From assembly GCA_034766995.1 (NCBI GenBank), contig CM068314.1, positions 198,501-262,500 of the forward strand: 64,000 bases of DNA, written 5' to 3'. Each line of letters begins with the position of its first letter. Position 1 is the stretch's first letter. A program made the translations under genes and the position numbers. Below are positions 50,595-61,610 of the stretch, one piece after another. The notes under the pieces are model-generated. The model made no database searches. It was not told where the DNA came from and worked only from the letters and a program-made list of their open reading frames with translations. This DNA is from Acanthacorydalis orientalis (taxonomy: Eukaryota; Arthropoda; Insecta; Megaloptera; Corydalidae).

Positions 50595-52747
50595 TCAGAT
50601 TCCGTTCTTCTGCAGAGCGCTCGCTCCGTTCACCGCGCCGCTCATCTCGTTCGTCATCGAGGCGTCCGCGCGTTCGTTCGCCGACGATCGATCGCCGTTC
50701 TGTCGAGCAGTTTCTTTCAGCGCGTCGATGCGATCCGCACGGCCGCCGTGCACGTTCTTCGACGTCGTCGTGGTTTCGACAGTCGTCGAGTTCGTGCCGG
50801 TCAGAACCGCTCGGCTCGTTCCGTTCGATGGCACGGCGTCCGCACCGACCGGCTTCGCCATAGAATCGGACGGATCGCTCGCCGCCACTTTCGAGTTCGA
50901 ATCTCGATAGGCCGGTTCGTTCGGACGACCGGAATACGGCGGACGAGCGTCGCCGTAGCCCGCGGGCGGCCGCTCGTAAATCGCCGACGGTCGGACGGCA
51001 TCGTACGAGAGCTGACTGAATTCCGGCTTCGACACGATTTGACCGTAATTAACGATCGGCCGACCGTACGGTCTGCTGTACGGTCGTTGCTGATGTGGCG
51101 GCGCAGCGGCGTTCTGTTGCGACGGATACGCGGACGGCGCCCCGCCCTGTACGTACGGCGGAGGTGGATCGTACGCGTTCTGTTGCGACGTTTGCTGGTT
51201 CGTCGAGTAGATTCTCAGCGGTGCGGCGTCGTAAGCCGACTGCACGGGCGTGACGCGGTGGTGATCGCGTTGGGGCGCGTACGCGGCGGCGGCGTATCCG
51301 TACGCAGGCGAATGTTGTCCGTACGGCGAATACGGTGAATGAGGTCGCACTTCTAATTCGGGCTCCGAAACAGCGTGAGCGGAATACTGAGCTCGGTGTC
51401 CGTTCGGAGCGAGCTGCCGCTGAGGGTCACGGTCCGACGTCGACGCGTCGTACGTCACGGGCGGCGCCGGCTCGACGTAAGCGCTCGGCGGTGACGGTCG
51501 GTAGTTGTTGTCGTACGCTTGCGATCGATTCGGCAGCGAGGGCGACGACGACGGCGGCCGAGAATAATCGGAAGACTGCGCGACGGACTGCGACGACGGG
51601 GGACCGTACGGCGCTATCGGACCATAAACAGACGATGATCGGTATGGAGCGCCGCGAGCGTCGGCAGACTTACCGATCGCCGCTTGATAACTTCCGGTCG
51701 CGCCGTAGTACGCGGTCGACGGGCGTCGTCCGTCGCCGTAATGTAACGGTCCCGTGTGCACGACGGTCGGCTGACAAGAAATCAGTATCCCGTGACCGGA
51801 CGTCTGCGCGTAATTGTCGTAGTGTTGGGCGTTCGCGTACTGCGAGCCGCCGTCGCCGTATCCGTGGCCGTCCTCTATTTTCTTGTGTTTCGCCTTGAGT
51901 AAGCCGAGCACGTCGTGCAACATCCCCAGCGGCTTCGTCACGACCAACGTCTTCGAAACGGACGGAATTTCGCCGTACTGCAGCAGGTTCTTGTGCACGT
52001 GAAAATCTAAGAGCGGAGTCAGAGAGTTCGCGTATCCGTTCGGACTCGACGCGTAGCCTCCGTACTCTGCCGAGCGGCTCATCGCCGGCTCGGAGTCGTC
52101 GCCGCCGCCGTCGTCGACCGCGACGGACCATGCGGCTGTCATTTCTTCGCCTTCGTTGTCGCGACGCTCCGCGCGCGCGCGATAGTCGGGCTTCACGTAC
52201 AGAACGATCGGTTCGCGTGACGGATAATTCTGGGCGGTCGAGTGGGCGGCGGCGGGAGCGGCTTGGCCGTACGCCGACGGGACATGGATCGACGCGTCGT
52301 GTCCGACGGCGGCGGCGACGGCGTCGTGGTGGTGTTGTTGATGCGCGGCCGTCGAGTACGCTGCGCCGGCTTTAGTCGGATACGTGGACGGCGCCGGATA
52401 TTCGATCGGCGAGAACGCAACGCTCGCCGAAGGCGGCTGCGCGTCCTGATAGGCGGCGGACTGTTGCTGTTCGTACGGATGTACCGAATGGACGGCGTCC
52501 AGCGAAGGATGCGCGAGTGCGGCGTAGCCGGAGCACGGTCGATACGGACCGTTGTCCGTTTGCCGCAGTTCGAAGCACAGCGTCGCGGCGGACGGCGCGT
52601 GCGATTTTTTCGTACGGTTGGCATCGGCACCGGCGGCGGCGGCGCCGTCGTTGACCGGATCGATTTGTGCGACGGAGTCGCGATCGGTTTTCGGCTCGTC
52701 GTTCTCGCGACCGACCGCTCGTTCGTGCGTGTTCTTCGACGTCGCGG

Positions 52748-52784
<37 letters not shown>

Positions 52785-52964
52785 TGTCGACGTTCCGTCG
52801 GCCGAGAGCGGGCGATTGTCGAAGAGACGATCGAATCGATGAACGGCGTATTTCGACGTCGGACCCGATGACTTTCTATCGTCGTCCGCTTCGACGGCCG
52901 CGAACAGCAGCGTCGCGAAACACGCGACGACGACGACGAACGATCCGTGCAGCGGCCGCTTCAT
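50595..52964 (-). CDS. secreted Tyr/Pro/Ala/Ser-rich structural protein, 789 aa
   Basis: A single open frame without a recognised family name. Residues 1-26 form a signal peptide (MKRPLHGSFVVVVACFATLLFAAVEA, summarised: basic start, Val/Leu core, VEA cleavage). Then come a Thr run at 63-72, a small Cys pair C130 and C144, an Ala/His/Tyr-rich part (165-245), an ordered-looking core at 316-366 (LTPLLDFHVHKNLLQYGE and a Lys-rich helix KAKHKK), the segment GILISCQPTVVHTGPL at 392-407 with C397, a long Tyr/Pro/Ser/Gln-rich repetitive part (410-690) and a polar tail with N-glycosylation sites. The mature protein has only three Cys. Low complexity with regular Tyr suggests a secreted matrix, cuticle or eggshell protein. 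The SCQP segment faintly recalls the FSCQPNLAPVPC core of dipteran vitelline-membrane proteins, but the second Cys is missing. The ATG follows a TATA box by about 150 nt and no upstream exon is needed. A 60-bp in-frame GTAAGT...TAG segment (51614-51673) might be an intron. Confidence 0.82.
51614..51673 (-). other. possible 60-bp in-frame intron
   Basis: On the - strand CG|GTAAGTCTGCC matches a strong 5' splice site. Sixty bases later ...TTTATGGTCCGATAG ends in an AG with weak pyrimidine content. Removing it deletes residues 431-450 without changing the frame. It may be coding, spliced or alternatively spliced. Confidence 0.35.
52750..52779. repeat. trinucleotide repeat (GTC)n, coding poly-Thr
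   Basis: About ten GTC units on + encode the Thr run (residues 63-72) of the - strand secreted protein. Length variation would change the protein without a frameshift. Confidence 0.9.
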
Positions 52965-53111
52965 AATCTCGCCGATGTGATTGTCGTGCGACGATCGTCG
53001 TTTGTCGATTCGCAGCGAGTCGGACGAGCGGTTCGTTCACCGTTGTGTTGCGATGACACGATCGCGTCGCAACGTCGCTCTGAGTAGACAGATTGGATTC
53101 GTCGATTTTCG

Positions 53112-53120
53112 TTATATATA
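53112..53120 (-). promoter_or_regulatory. TATA box of the 789-residue protein gene
   Basis: On the - strand GCTATATATAACG lies 148 nt upstream of the ATG. An initiator-like CTCAGAG follows, with its A at 53081, somewhat further than the usual 30 nt. It indicates a focused promoter and a short unspliced leader. Confidence 0.55.
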
Positions 53121-54455
53121 GCGTCCGTATTTCTTGCTGATAGTTGCTGATTATCGAAACGCGCGGTCGTGCAGTCGTTGATACGTGGAACAATGGTGTA
53201 GCCCGGTACGATGCACCTGCGCGCACACACACATGTGCGTCCCTCTCTCTCTCTGTGTGTGTGTGTGTGTGTTCTCTGCACAGTGCGCATAAAAGACGAC
53301 ATTAAAAAAAAAAACACTATTGTGCTTACGTTCGAACATTCCTCCGTTAAAGTCGATTCAGTCTTATATAGCGGATTGTTTTCGATTTCGAGTGTTTCAT
53401 TTTTCATGATTCGCTAGAAAGACGAGAGAGCCAGACTTTTTTATTTGTTCGATTCGCACACTGAAACGAACGCATCGGTATAATGTAACACACGGGGGAC
53501 TTATTCTTGAAACGGGAGAAGCGTCGCGCCTACGAACGAAAACGTGTTTCGTCGTGCGCGCACAGTACGTCGGTCGGCGTGAGTTCTGATTTATGTTCGA
53601 TACGATTATCGGATGCTGAGATGTCGACGCGGAGAATCAGTTCGGTTTATTTCAAAACGGTAAAGATAATCCCGAACGTGGCAGGCGGTTGTGGCGCGCG
53701 CGCGCTCTACGTTAAAGTAAGGGTCGGAGAGCGATCGGTCGAAACGCAATGAGACGAGCGAGATCGGCTGGAGATTCCGACAAACGATGATAAACAAAAA
53801 TGACACAAGGTAAAAAATAGAACGAGAAAAAAATGAACGTTCGCGATCACAGGCGAACGGTTAAAGATTTCAATCGTCGGCCTCCCGTTCGAGAGTGTGT
53901 GGAACAGACATTATTTTCATTAGGAGAGCCGCGCCCGATAGACACATCGACGTTCGTTCATATCTTAAACGTGAAGGATTTTTTCGTTAGACCGTTACGA
54001 TAAAAAAAAAAAAAAAACAAAAACATAGGAACAATTACTATTTCCCTCCAGTGGCTCGTGTGCTACTTGCGAGGCTACTAAACGTTGACTCAGCAGCGAC
54101 GACCGCGTACCGTGATCGCAGTCCGTCGTCGTTAGACAGCGGCGGCTCTCGTTTATCTGTTTCATCTAGACCGAACGGTGTAAACGAACGAAACGATAGC
54201 GGAAGAAGACCGGAACGCGGAGAGTGTGCTGTCGATGCGACAAACCATGATTTTTTACAGTCGCACGAACGATGGCGCACATCAAGATCGCGCAGAAGAA
54301 TATAACGAGACGAAACGCTCGTATGAGGATCTATGAAAAAGTATAATCTCCGTGCGACTCTCATCGGCGACACAATTCAATGTGGATTTTTGTACGTTCA
54401 CGTTTCATTCCAAGTCGAACGGTTCGATGAACGGTTTCAGTTTTATTAAAATCAA

Positions 54456-54461
54456 TTTATT
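54456..54461 (-). promoter_or_regulatory. poly(A) signal of the 401-residue protein gene
   Basis: AATAAA on the - strand about 165 nt after the stop at 54626-54628. A second AATAAA sits at 54442-54447. Confidence 0.6.
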
Positions 54462-54625
54462 TCGACGATAAACACAAGCAGACATAAAGTTAGAAAATGT
54501 ATTTTTACATATGTGTATATACATACATATATATATATTTCCATACACGCATCCACACATCCGATCCCCACATAAACGAATGCCTGCACGCGTGTACATT
54601 AATGTACACGTGCGGGCGCACAATA

Positions 54626-55831
54626 TTACATAGAAAGTTCGTCCGACTCCTCGTCATTCGTCGCTTCGAATCCTGCAAAGACCTCCTCCTCGGATTTAAT
54701 CATTATCGATGCGTCACTATCGACGACCATCGCGTCCAGTTCCTCGTCTCGTTTCTCGTCGCCAACGTCGTCGCCAATCCGGTCGGTAGCGTTGTCGTCC
54801 TGCACGCTGTTCCGCTCGCTTTTGAAATTTTCGGAACCGTTTCGTTCGTCGCTCCCGTTCTTCATCGTCGGTGCAGCTATCCTAAAGAGTACGTCTTCTT
54901 CGCTGCGCTCCGCGCTCGCGTCTGCATCGTCGATACTCGCAGCCTCCTCCTCAGAGCCGGCGTCCGTTCGTTCGTCGAGCACGACGACGTTCGGTCCGAT
55001 CGTTTCGTAAATTGCTTTTTCGCTTTTCGTTTTCGGAACGAAGAAAACGTCCGGCGACGTGTACAACGGCACGTGCGCCGGTCGCACCAGGTATCTGTCG
55101 AACGGACGTGCGTATCCCGGGTACTCTGCCACACGATCCGGTGGACTTCTATCGTACCGGAACGAAGACGGCTGCGCGAAATAGTCACGGTGCGGTCGAT
55201 ATCGCTTCTGGAGTGCAGAACGGTAGCCGTCGAACGCGTGATCGTCGTACTGCGGCTGCAAGTCGTACGGCGACGGTGCCGTCTGCAGGTTTCCACCGAA
55301 ATCGGTGGATGTCGGACGTGATTCGTGATGTCTCGCCTGCGTCGGTATCGTCGGTGCCGCGTACCACTGTTCGCCGAAGCGCGACCGTCGTACGCTCTCC
55401 GGGTATCGCGGCGACATCAGCGCGTCGCCGCTCTCGTCGCTCGCTGCGGCGTCGCCGTCGTCGGCGTCGTATCGATCGATCGCGTAGACGTGATGCGTCG
55501 TCGGCGGCCGGCTCGTCCGTCGATGCTGCAGCGCGCGCTGTATCGGCGCCATCGTTTCGATGTCGTACGCGAACGCACCGCCGTCCGCGTACGGCCGATA
55601 TTGCCGGTGGTGGGCGCTCGGCACGTACATCGTCGCGCCGATGCTCGGTATGCGACCGTCGGACCTCTGCACGCGGCACGTCGGCCGGAGAGACGCGCGG
55701 AGATCCGCCGCCGACATCCGGAGCGCGGCGCCGGTCGGAGCGGGCCGATCGACGGCTCGTGAGATCGACACGACGAGCGCCGTCGCGAGAACGAACGCGG
55801 TCGTGCGCAGCGGGCGAATCGGGATCTCCAT
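54626..55831 (-). CDS. secreted protein with Tyr-rich middle and acidic tail, 401 aa
   Basis: I do not recognise the family. The first 26 residues form a signal peptide (MEIPIRPLRTTAFVLATALV, then VSISRA). The mature part contains a single Cys (C52 in RPTCRVQ), then a region with regular Tyr and basic residues (65-255, for example RPYADGGAFAYDIE, DGYRSALQKRYRPHRDY), a more hydrophobic ordered-looking block at 256-287 (LYTSPDVFFVPKTKS, then IYETIGPNVVVLDE), and an acidic Ser/Asp/Glu tail (288-401) with three N-glycosylation sequons. Dibasic sites (KR at 209-210) could be processed, so a prohormone cannot be excluded. The ATG at 55831 is chosen over an upstream in-frame GTG because it directly precedes the signal peptide and lies 57 nt after a well-placed initiator. 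It is single-exon, co-oriented with and 1.7 kb upstream of the 789-residue gene. A matrix or cuticle role is inferred only from composition. Confidence 0.8.
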   Translation of the reverse strand: MEIPIRPLRTTAFVLATALVVSISRAVDRPAPTGAALRMSAADLRASLRPTCRVQRSDGRIPSIGATMYVPSAHHRQYRPYADGGAFAYDIETMAPIQRALQHRRTSRPPTTHHVYAIDRYDADDGDAAASDESGDALMSPRYPESVRRSRFGEQWYAAPTIPTQARHHESRPTSTDFGGNLQTAPSPYDLQPQYDDHAFDGYRSALQKRYRPHRDYFAQPSSFRYDRSPPDRVAEYPGYARPFDRYLVRPAHVPLYTSPDVFFVPKTKSEKAIYETIGPNVVVLDERTDAGSEEEAASIDDADASAERSEEDVLFRIAAPTMKNGSDERNGSENFKSERNSVQDDNATDRIGDDVGDEKRDEELDAMVVDSDASIMIKSEEEVFAGFEATNDEESDELSM

Positions 55832-55884
55832 CGTTGCGCGCACGTCGCCACGTACGTTCAGACGTTCGTAGCGAGGGCGCTAAT

Positions 55885-55917
55885 AAATGACGGACGACAC
55901 GCCCGTCCGCTTTTTAT
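55885..55917 (-). promoter_or_regulatory. TATA box and initiator of the 401-residue protein gene
   Basis: On the - strand ATAAAAAG (55910-55917) is followed by TCATTT (55885-55890), which fits the arthropod initiator TCA-K-T-Y. From the first TATA base to the initiator A (55888) is 29 nt, the expected spacing. The predicted leader is 57 nt. Confidence 0.7.
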
Positions 55918-56827
55918 CGATTCGACGCGGATGTTTTGCACTTCGCCGCGCGTACGTGCGCCTCGTCCGTAACCTGTTTTTTCATTGTTATTGTTTGTCG
56001 CGTCGCCGTCATCGTTGTCGTCGTCCGTTCGCGCTCGCGCCACGCTCCTCGCACCTCGTTCTCAAATATTCGCGATCGCCTGTTCGCTCGCACTCGTGCG
56101 TCGCGGCATCGAGCCGTACGCGTCTACGCGACCGTGCGACGCTCTGCGTTCGTTGTGATTTTTACGAGACGGCCGTATCGCGCACTCGCGGACGTTTCCG
56201 GGCGGCGATCGTTTCAATAACGCAAGGAATTCGCTGACGCGTCAATTGTTTTGTTTGTTCGCCCGTGAACGCGCACATAATATGTCTTTCGACATTTTCA
56301 GCGTTAGCGATGGAATTCGCCGCCGTGTCGATCGCGGAAACGCCGCGAACGCTGCCCGACGAAACGGACGTCGCGTCACGTGTACGCGCGAACGTCACGA
56401 ACGACACGATGGCGAAGACAGTAACGGCGACGTGTTCCGGACGGAATTCGACGAAACGGTACGCACGCCGCCCGTTCGTCCGGATGGCGCGCTGAATGTT
56501 TGTGTTTCGTTCTCTGGCTTGCGATGCGGTCTTCGTGTCTATTCGCGTCATTTACACACAGAACGGACAGAGGAAACACGCGTGCGGTGTTGGCAAAAAA
56601 AAAAACGGTTCCATTAAATCAAAATAAATTCACAATTAGTTTAACTCGACACCTTATGAAAACATCACCTGATTACAGCTTAATTATCAGTAAATAAAGT
56701 CGAGCATCGAAGCGCAAAATGATTTTTCTCCGGTGTCATTGACCAAAAAGATAATTTCAGAAACTTTAATCGAAACGTTCACAGGGAGTTTTCAATGGGG
56801 AAGTCTTGTATTTCACGTTACGTTCGT

Positions 56828-56828
<1 letters not shown>

Positions 56829-56882
<54 letters not shown>
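56829..56882. repeat. (TA)n microsatellite
   Basis: About 27 uninterrupted TA units. Confidence 0.95.
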
Positions 56883-56884
<2 letters not shown>

Positions 56885-57181
56885 TGGAAAATTAATCATC
56901 ACGTAATATAGTCATAATATATTGAATATCGGCGAAACATGATGAAGGTATGCCAATTACGAAATGTCTAAAAATCGATATACCTATAACAACAATAACA
57001 CGACAACGAATAAACATATAATAATATATTTGGAACTCAATAATGTTAAATTGATGACTGTCGATAAGTTCAGATGTTGAGAATATAATATTTTAAATAA
57101 AAAATGTCATGATGGCGAAAACATCCGTAAACATAATGTTATTTTTGAATTATATGAAAACTAGAATGTTTAAATGCGCTG

Positions 57182-57184
<3 letters not shown>

Positions 57185-57225
<41 letters not shown>
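57185..57225. repeat. (TA)n microsatellite
   Basis: About 20 uninterrupted TA units. Confidence 0.93.
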
Positions 57226-57227
<2 letters not shown>

Positions 57228-57393
57228 CTATTGTTAACCGAAACAAGTGTCTTCACATCCGGAAATGCAATGTCATCAGATAAAAAAAAAACCATTGCTC
57301 AGCGTTTGACTGTAGTGTAGTGCGTCAATTACTTAACACAATAATTAATTCGATATTTAATTTTACTATACTTTAACGATCTATAGTTACTCA

Positions 57394-57403
<10 letters not shown>

Positions 57404-57452
<49 letters not shown>
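57404..57452. repeat. (TA)n microsatellite
   Basis: About 23 TA units between GTGTG and GTATGTAAAT. Confidence 0.93.
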
Positions 57453-57457
<5 letters not shown>

Positions 57458-57876
57458 AATATACAATAAAAAGTAGGCGTAGCGAGCACAGATATAAACA
57501 GTTCATTGTATTACCGATGAAGTGATGATGACAATCGGTTCATGCACATTTTCAAAACAAAAACACGTTAGTAATAAGTGCGTGTCATGGATATACCAAG
57601 CAATTTTTGTCGTCAGTGAAAACTTTATTATATTTCTAATTGTGGGTAAATATTGTGTTGTGAAACACGAATAACACTTCTCTCGCTCATTTATAAAAAC
57701 GGTATTGTCTGTTTGCCAATCTCTATTATTGTTATAACGTTAATGAGAGCATCATTAGTGTAGATACATTTTGTAAAAGAAAATCAATCGGTGAACATTA
57801 ATTGTTATTGGTAATATGAATAATGCTCATATCGACGACACGTACACACATTATATATATACATATAAATACGAGT

Positions 57877-58088
57877 AGATGCCGAAAAAGTCACAAAAAC
57901 CGCGAAAACCCCGCAAAAATATAGGTTTTTCTTGATTAAAATATTCCAAATGATACAAAAATGACAACTATTTCATACTGTTCGATTTGTATTTTAATTT
58001 TCTATATCATATCTAAGACAAAATTAACATCGGTTCATAATAGATGACGAGAAAGACACAAAAACCGCGAAAAACCCGCAAAAATACA
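57877..58088. repeat. diverged direct repeat, unit about 45 bp, spacing 166 bp
   Basis: AGATG-CGA-AAAG-CACAAAAACCG-type sequence at 57877-57922 recurs at 58043-58088 with a few substitutions; both contain ACAAAAACCGCGAAAA and CCCGCAAAAATA. A separate block, TTTTTCTTG-TTAAAAT with CATACTGTTCGATT (57924-57996), recurs at 58686-58758 as TTTTTCTTG-TTAAAAT with TATACTGTTCGATT. This looks like remnants of an ancient dispersed or terminal-repeat element. Confidence 0.6.
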
Positions 58089-58126
58089 CGTTAATTTATT
58101 AGAATTCATTAAAAATTAAGGTAATA

Positions 58127-58403
58127 CCGGCCAACGGCTGGTTCGACAACACGATTCCGACACACATTAAGTATAGGGATACGATGCCGACGTTGTTGAT
58201 ATTGTGTGAACACCCGTGCGGGGACGTTGTCGATCTAGTCTGGCGCGAGTTACCTGGCTTGCGCCGATCCATCGGACTCGGTGGACCGGCGGAGACCGGT
58301 ACCTCGCCGGCCGACCCGAGTTGTGCGGCATCCTTCGCTCCATCGAACTCGGATTGAGCGTCTCGGAGTGTGTGGAGAGGCACAGGGGCCGGCGATGGCC
58401 GGT
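58127..58403. mobile_element. possible 277-bp MITE-like insertion
   Basis: A GC-rich block sits abruptly in AT-rich DNA. Its ends, ACCGGCCAACGGCTGG (58127-58142) and the complement of 58388-58403, ACCGGCCATCGCCGGC, match at 12 of 16 positions as terminal inverted repeats. No transposase frame is present and no clear target-site duplication was found. It lies between the two copies of the TTTTTCTTG...TGTTCGATT repeat. Confidence 0.4.
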
Positions 58404-58526
58404 TGTTATTAATAAATTGGAATTGTTTATTAATTAATCATTATTAATAAATGCAAAATAATTAATGTGTAAGGAGCCGCCGCGAGTTTTATTTTTTTTA
58501 CTTGTATATATGTGTGTATGTACTAC

Positions 58527-58528
<2 letters not shown>

Positions 58529-58588
<60 letters not shown>
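58529..58588. repeat. (TA)n microsatellite
   Basis: About 29 uninterrupted TA units. Confidence 0.95.
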
Positions 58589-58589
<1 letters not shown>

Positions 58590-59356
58590 TCATTTCTGGG
58601 TAAAATTCTCATTCTGATATTGTTTATAAATTCAATGACATTTATAACGGATACCAATTCTTTAAATTATAACCACTTATTATACGTTTTTCTTGTTTAA
58701 AATATCCAAAATGTGAAAAACTGACACCTATTTTATACTGTTCGATTCGTACTTTAATGTTGCAAATACAGGTTGTTTTTCTTTTAATCAAAACTTTTTT
58801 ATTAAGGATAAGTGAATGTATGTATGTATGTACGAGTATATACGACGTAGATACGTATATATATATATATACACAATTTATAATTTACTTTGATTTTAAT
58901 TAAAGATGTCGAGTCTAAACATGGCCAGAGATATACAGACAAAATCTTATCAATATTTACAAGTGTATGTACATATATATATATATATATACACACATAC
59001 ATTTATTTTAATAAAAAAAAATTAATTAAAAAAACAATTACTTATTATATGCAACAAAAAGTACATTAACTTCATCCAACCAAATATGATTTTAGATATT
59101 GAGGAAATGCATATATGCAGACACGTAACATTCGTTCAAAAATGTCTAAAATGTACATGTGAATGAATAATTAAACTACATATTATGATTTGATATAATT
59201 ATATATTTAAAGTCTGATGCTACTTTGTTTGCATTCTAATTTGATTTGTAAAATGACAGGTATTATTAAAACATAGGTTATTAACCTGTGTACATACGAA
59301 TGAATAATTAAACTGGAAAAAGTTCAAATACATATTGTTGAGTATAATTTGTATGG

Positions 59357-59358
<2 letters not shown>

Positions 59359-59431
<73 letters not shown>
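59359..59431. repeat. (TA)n microsatellite, one of the longest in the window
   Basis: About 36 uninterrupted TA units followed by CACGCAAACACACACA. Confidence 0.95.
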
Positions 59432-59435
<4 letters not shown>

Positions 59436-59889
59436 GCAAACACACACATATATATTCGTCGTATCGTGATCAAATATTTGAATACTGATTCAGCAAATCA
59501 ATTCTATGTTTATCGCATGCAATGAATGATTCAAATTTCGTTCCATTATAGTAACTGAGTATGATTATATGAATGTTATCTTAACACTGGCTTGATAAGC
59601 GGACTGAAAACATTGAGGCGAGCGCACTCTTCGGTTAAACTGTGGCCGAAATGTGCAAACGGTGCAGAAAGAATCGTTCGGAAATTCAATGAAACGAAAC
59701 GAACAAGACACAGAAAATGGATCACTATGATGAAAATACAACCGTTTGTATCGACATAGAGAAAATATCATCAAATACGGGACGGAACGGGAGCTGCTCG
59801 GCGCTGAAAGTACCTGAAATTCATTTAACATAGAACACACAAATATATCTTACGTTTCTTCTAAACCTTTCTTTCTCTTTCGTCGCCAC

Positions 59890-61610
59890 AAAACCACCGT
59901 GACTTACAAACACCTTGCGACCTCGTCGCTTCAGAATCCCACGTCGAGAATCCCGCGTCGTCCACGATGCGTTTCACACAACGACCTGAAAGACCCATAC
60001 CAAATCCTAAATCCTGCGGACTACCTATGGGGAACGGACGGGAGGCCGGCCTCCCGCCGTCGCCCAGCGCACGCTTCGTCCGAAGACAACGTGGCGACGG
60101 TATCCCGCAGGTCCTGATTTGTACCCGAGGCTCTGACTGAAGCTAAGGTTAGCCGCGGTCGGGTACGGGACGTGTCCTCTTATGCACAGCTAGATACGGA
60201 TCGATAGCGTGCCGGATTCGCGGGGGTGACCCGATCGGTCGACGGAAGGATCGGGCTGCAAAATGTAAATGACTAAAAAAAAAACACGGAGGAAGCGCAT
60301 CGACCGTGGTACGCCGGTGCAATGGTGAACCGAAGCGCACGCGTTGAGATCCGAACGCACCCCGGCTTGTGACTTCACCGGGAATGGGTCCGATCGCACC
60401 GCACGCGTTCCGGAACGCCGGTCGGCGTGGTACGGTCGCGGCTCTGCGAGCAGACTGTCAAGGGTTTAAAACAGTCCGTATCGGATGTGACCGAGAGTGA
60501 CCTGAGCTAGTGGACGTTTTTAAGAAACGTCGGACTGCGGGCCGGCCGACACACGATCGTTCGGCGACCGGCCCGCCCCTGCATTCGTCGCCGATATCTT
60601 TTCATCCGGCCGATGGTCGGACAGGGACGATGACCGCTCGACGACAAGAGCGCTGGCGCGGGGATCGCTCGACAGCGCGACCGCTGAGGCGAGTGCCCGC
60701 ATCGACAGCACTAAGGCCGGGGCAGGTCACGCCCTGCCGTTCCACCGTCGGGAGTCGCAACGTCTCTTATACGCTAGGCGCTTAGGCGAGACTACTCCAG
60801 ACGACGAGTCCCTCCCTTTTCGGTGCGCGACTGAAACCCCTAGCACGTGAGAAAAACGCGGGTTCAAAGCTGACACACGACAAATATCCGCGACAACGAA
60901 CAGTTCTAATAATGCTTAACTAAACCCCTCTTCACCTGCAAAAAATACAGACATACTAAACCTGTGATTGAGTGCGACGCGCTCTTTCTTCACTCTCTGT
61001 CTCCGCCTCGATCTCCGCCTCGGACAGGAACATCACAACGGATCTACTACTGTACGTTGATATATACAGCCGGACGGTCGTACGTCCGGTCTGATAATCA
61101 AGAAGCAAGCAAGCACTCCCGGGTGCCTCCCTCCTGCAGAGCCTCGATGCGCGCGCGACCGTGCGGGCCACCTGGACAGGAGGTCGAGGACGCACTCGAA
61201 CGTTCGAACGACACTCGATGTTTCACTACTGTTCGCGCACACACAAATAAATATAGAAAAATCACTCTGTCTTAGGCGGACGCGATAGGAAGTTATTTTT
61301 GAAAAAACGACAGGGACGGACGATTCCGAGCCGTTTTTTGTGAACGCGATCGGCAGCGGGTACCGAATCGGCGGACCGAACCGAGCCGGCGTGATAGACG
61401 GACGAACGGTACGAGAAGGAATTCAGGATGCGCTGCTGGGAAGATCCTACGCTGGAAAGAAATATGATCAGAGATGGCGTTCGCCATCACATGACGGATT
61501 AACGAACGGTACGTGACAACGATCGTGACCGACGATCGTCCGCACAATGCCAGCATCGCCCCGCCGACCCACCGGAACGGGTGTCGCAACGTCTCTCAAA
61601 AATTAATGCA
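59890..61610. mobile_element. GC-rich block of unclassified transposon-like DNA
   Basis: About 1.7 kb of GC- and CpG-rich sequence without microsatellites, with sharp borders to AT-rich DNA on both sides. No domain-bearing frame was found. Near 60960-61260 it has a TATA-like GATATATA, then CGGACGGTCGTACG, then AATAAA (61248-61253), which recalls promoter-to-poly(A) order in an LTR, but no second LTR was found. Short related blocks ending GTCGCAACGTCTCT occur at 60748-60764 and 61580-61595. Family unknown. Confidence 0.35.

Larger units (their letters stand above)
52965..54625. other. spacer between the two secreted-protein genes
   Basis: It contains the promoter and leader of the downstream gene (52965-53130), short (CT)n-(GT)n near 53240-53270, an A-run at 54003-54018 and the 3' UTR of the upstream gene (54450-54625). 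A 111-codon open frame on the - strand (54038-54373) has no recognisable domain and is not called. Confidence 0.6.
55918..57840. other. AT-rich repeat-bearing intergenic DNA
   Basis: A GC-rich part with no supported gene (55918-56580) gives way to AT-rich DNA with (TA)n tracts at 56829-56882, 57185-57225 and 57404-57452. Nothing coding is visible. Confidence 0.6.
58404..59890. other. AT-rich intergenic DNA
   Basis: It holds (TA)n tracts at 58529-58588 and 59359-59431, shorter ones near 58857 and 58975, and the second copy of the 58686-58758 repeat. No gene was recognised. Confidence 0.6.

Noticed and set aside
56162..56551. A 129-codon ATG-started open frame on the - strand upstream of the 401-residue gene.
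   Set aside because: It has no signal peptide, domain, promoter or codon pattern distinguishing it from overlapping frames on the other strand.
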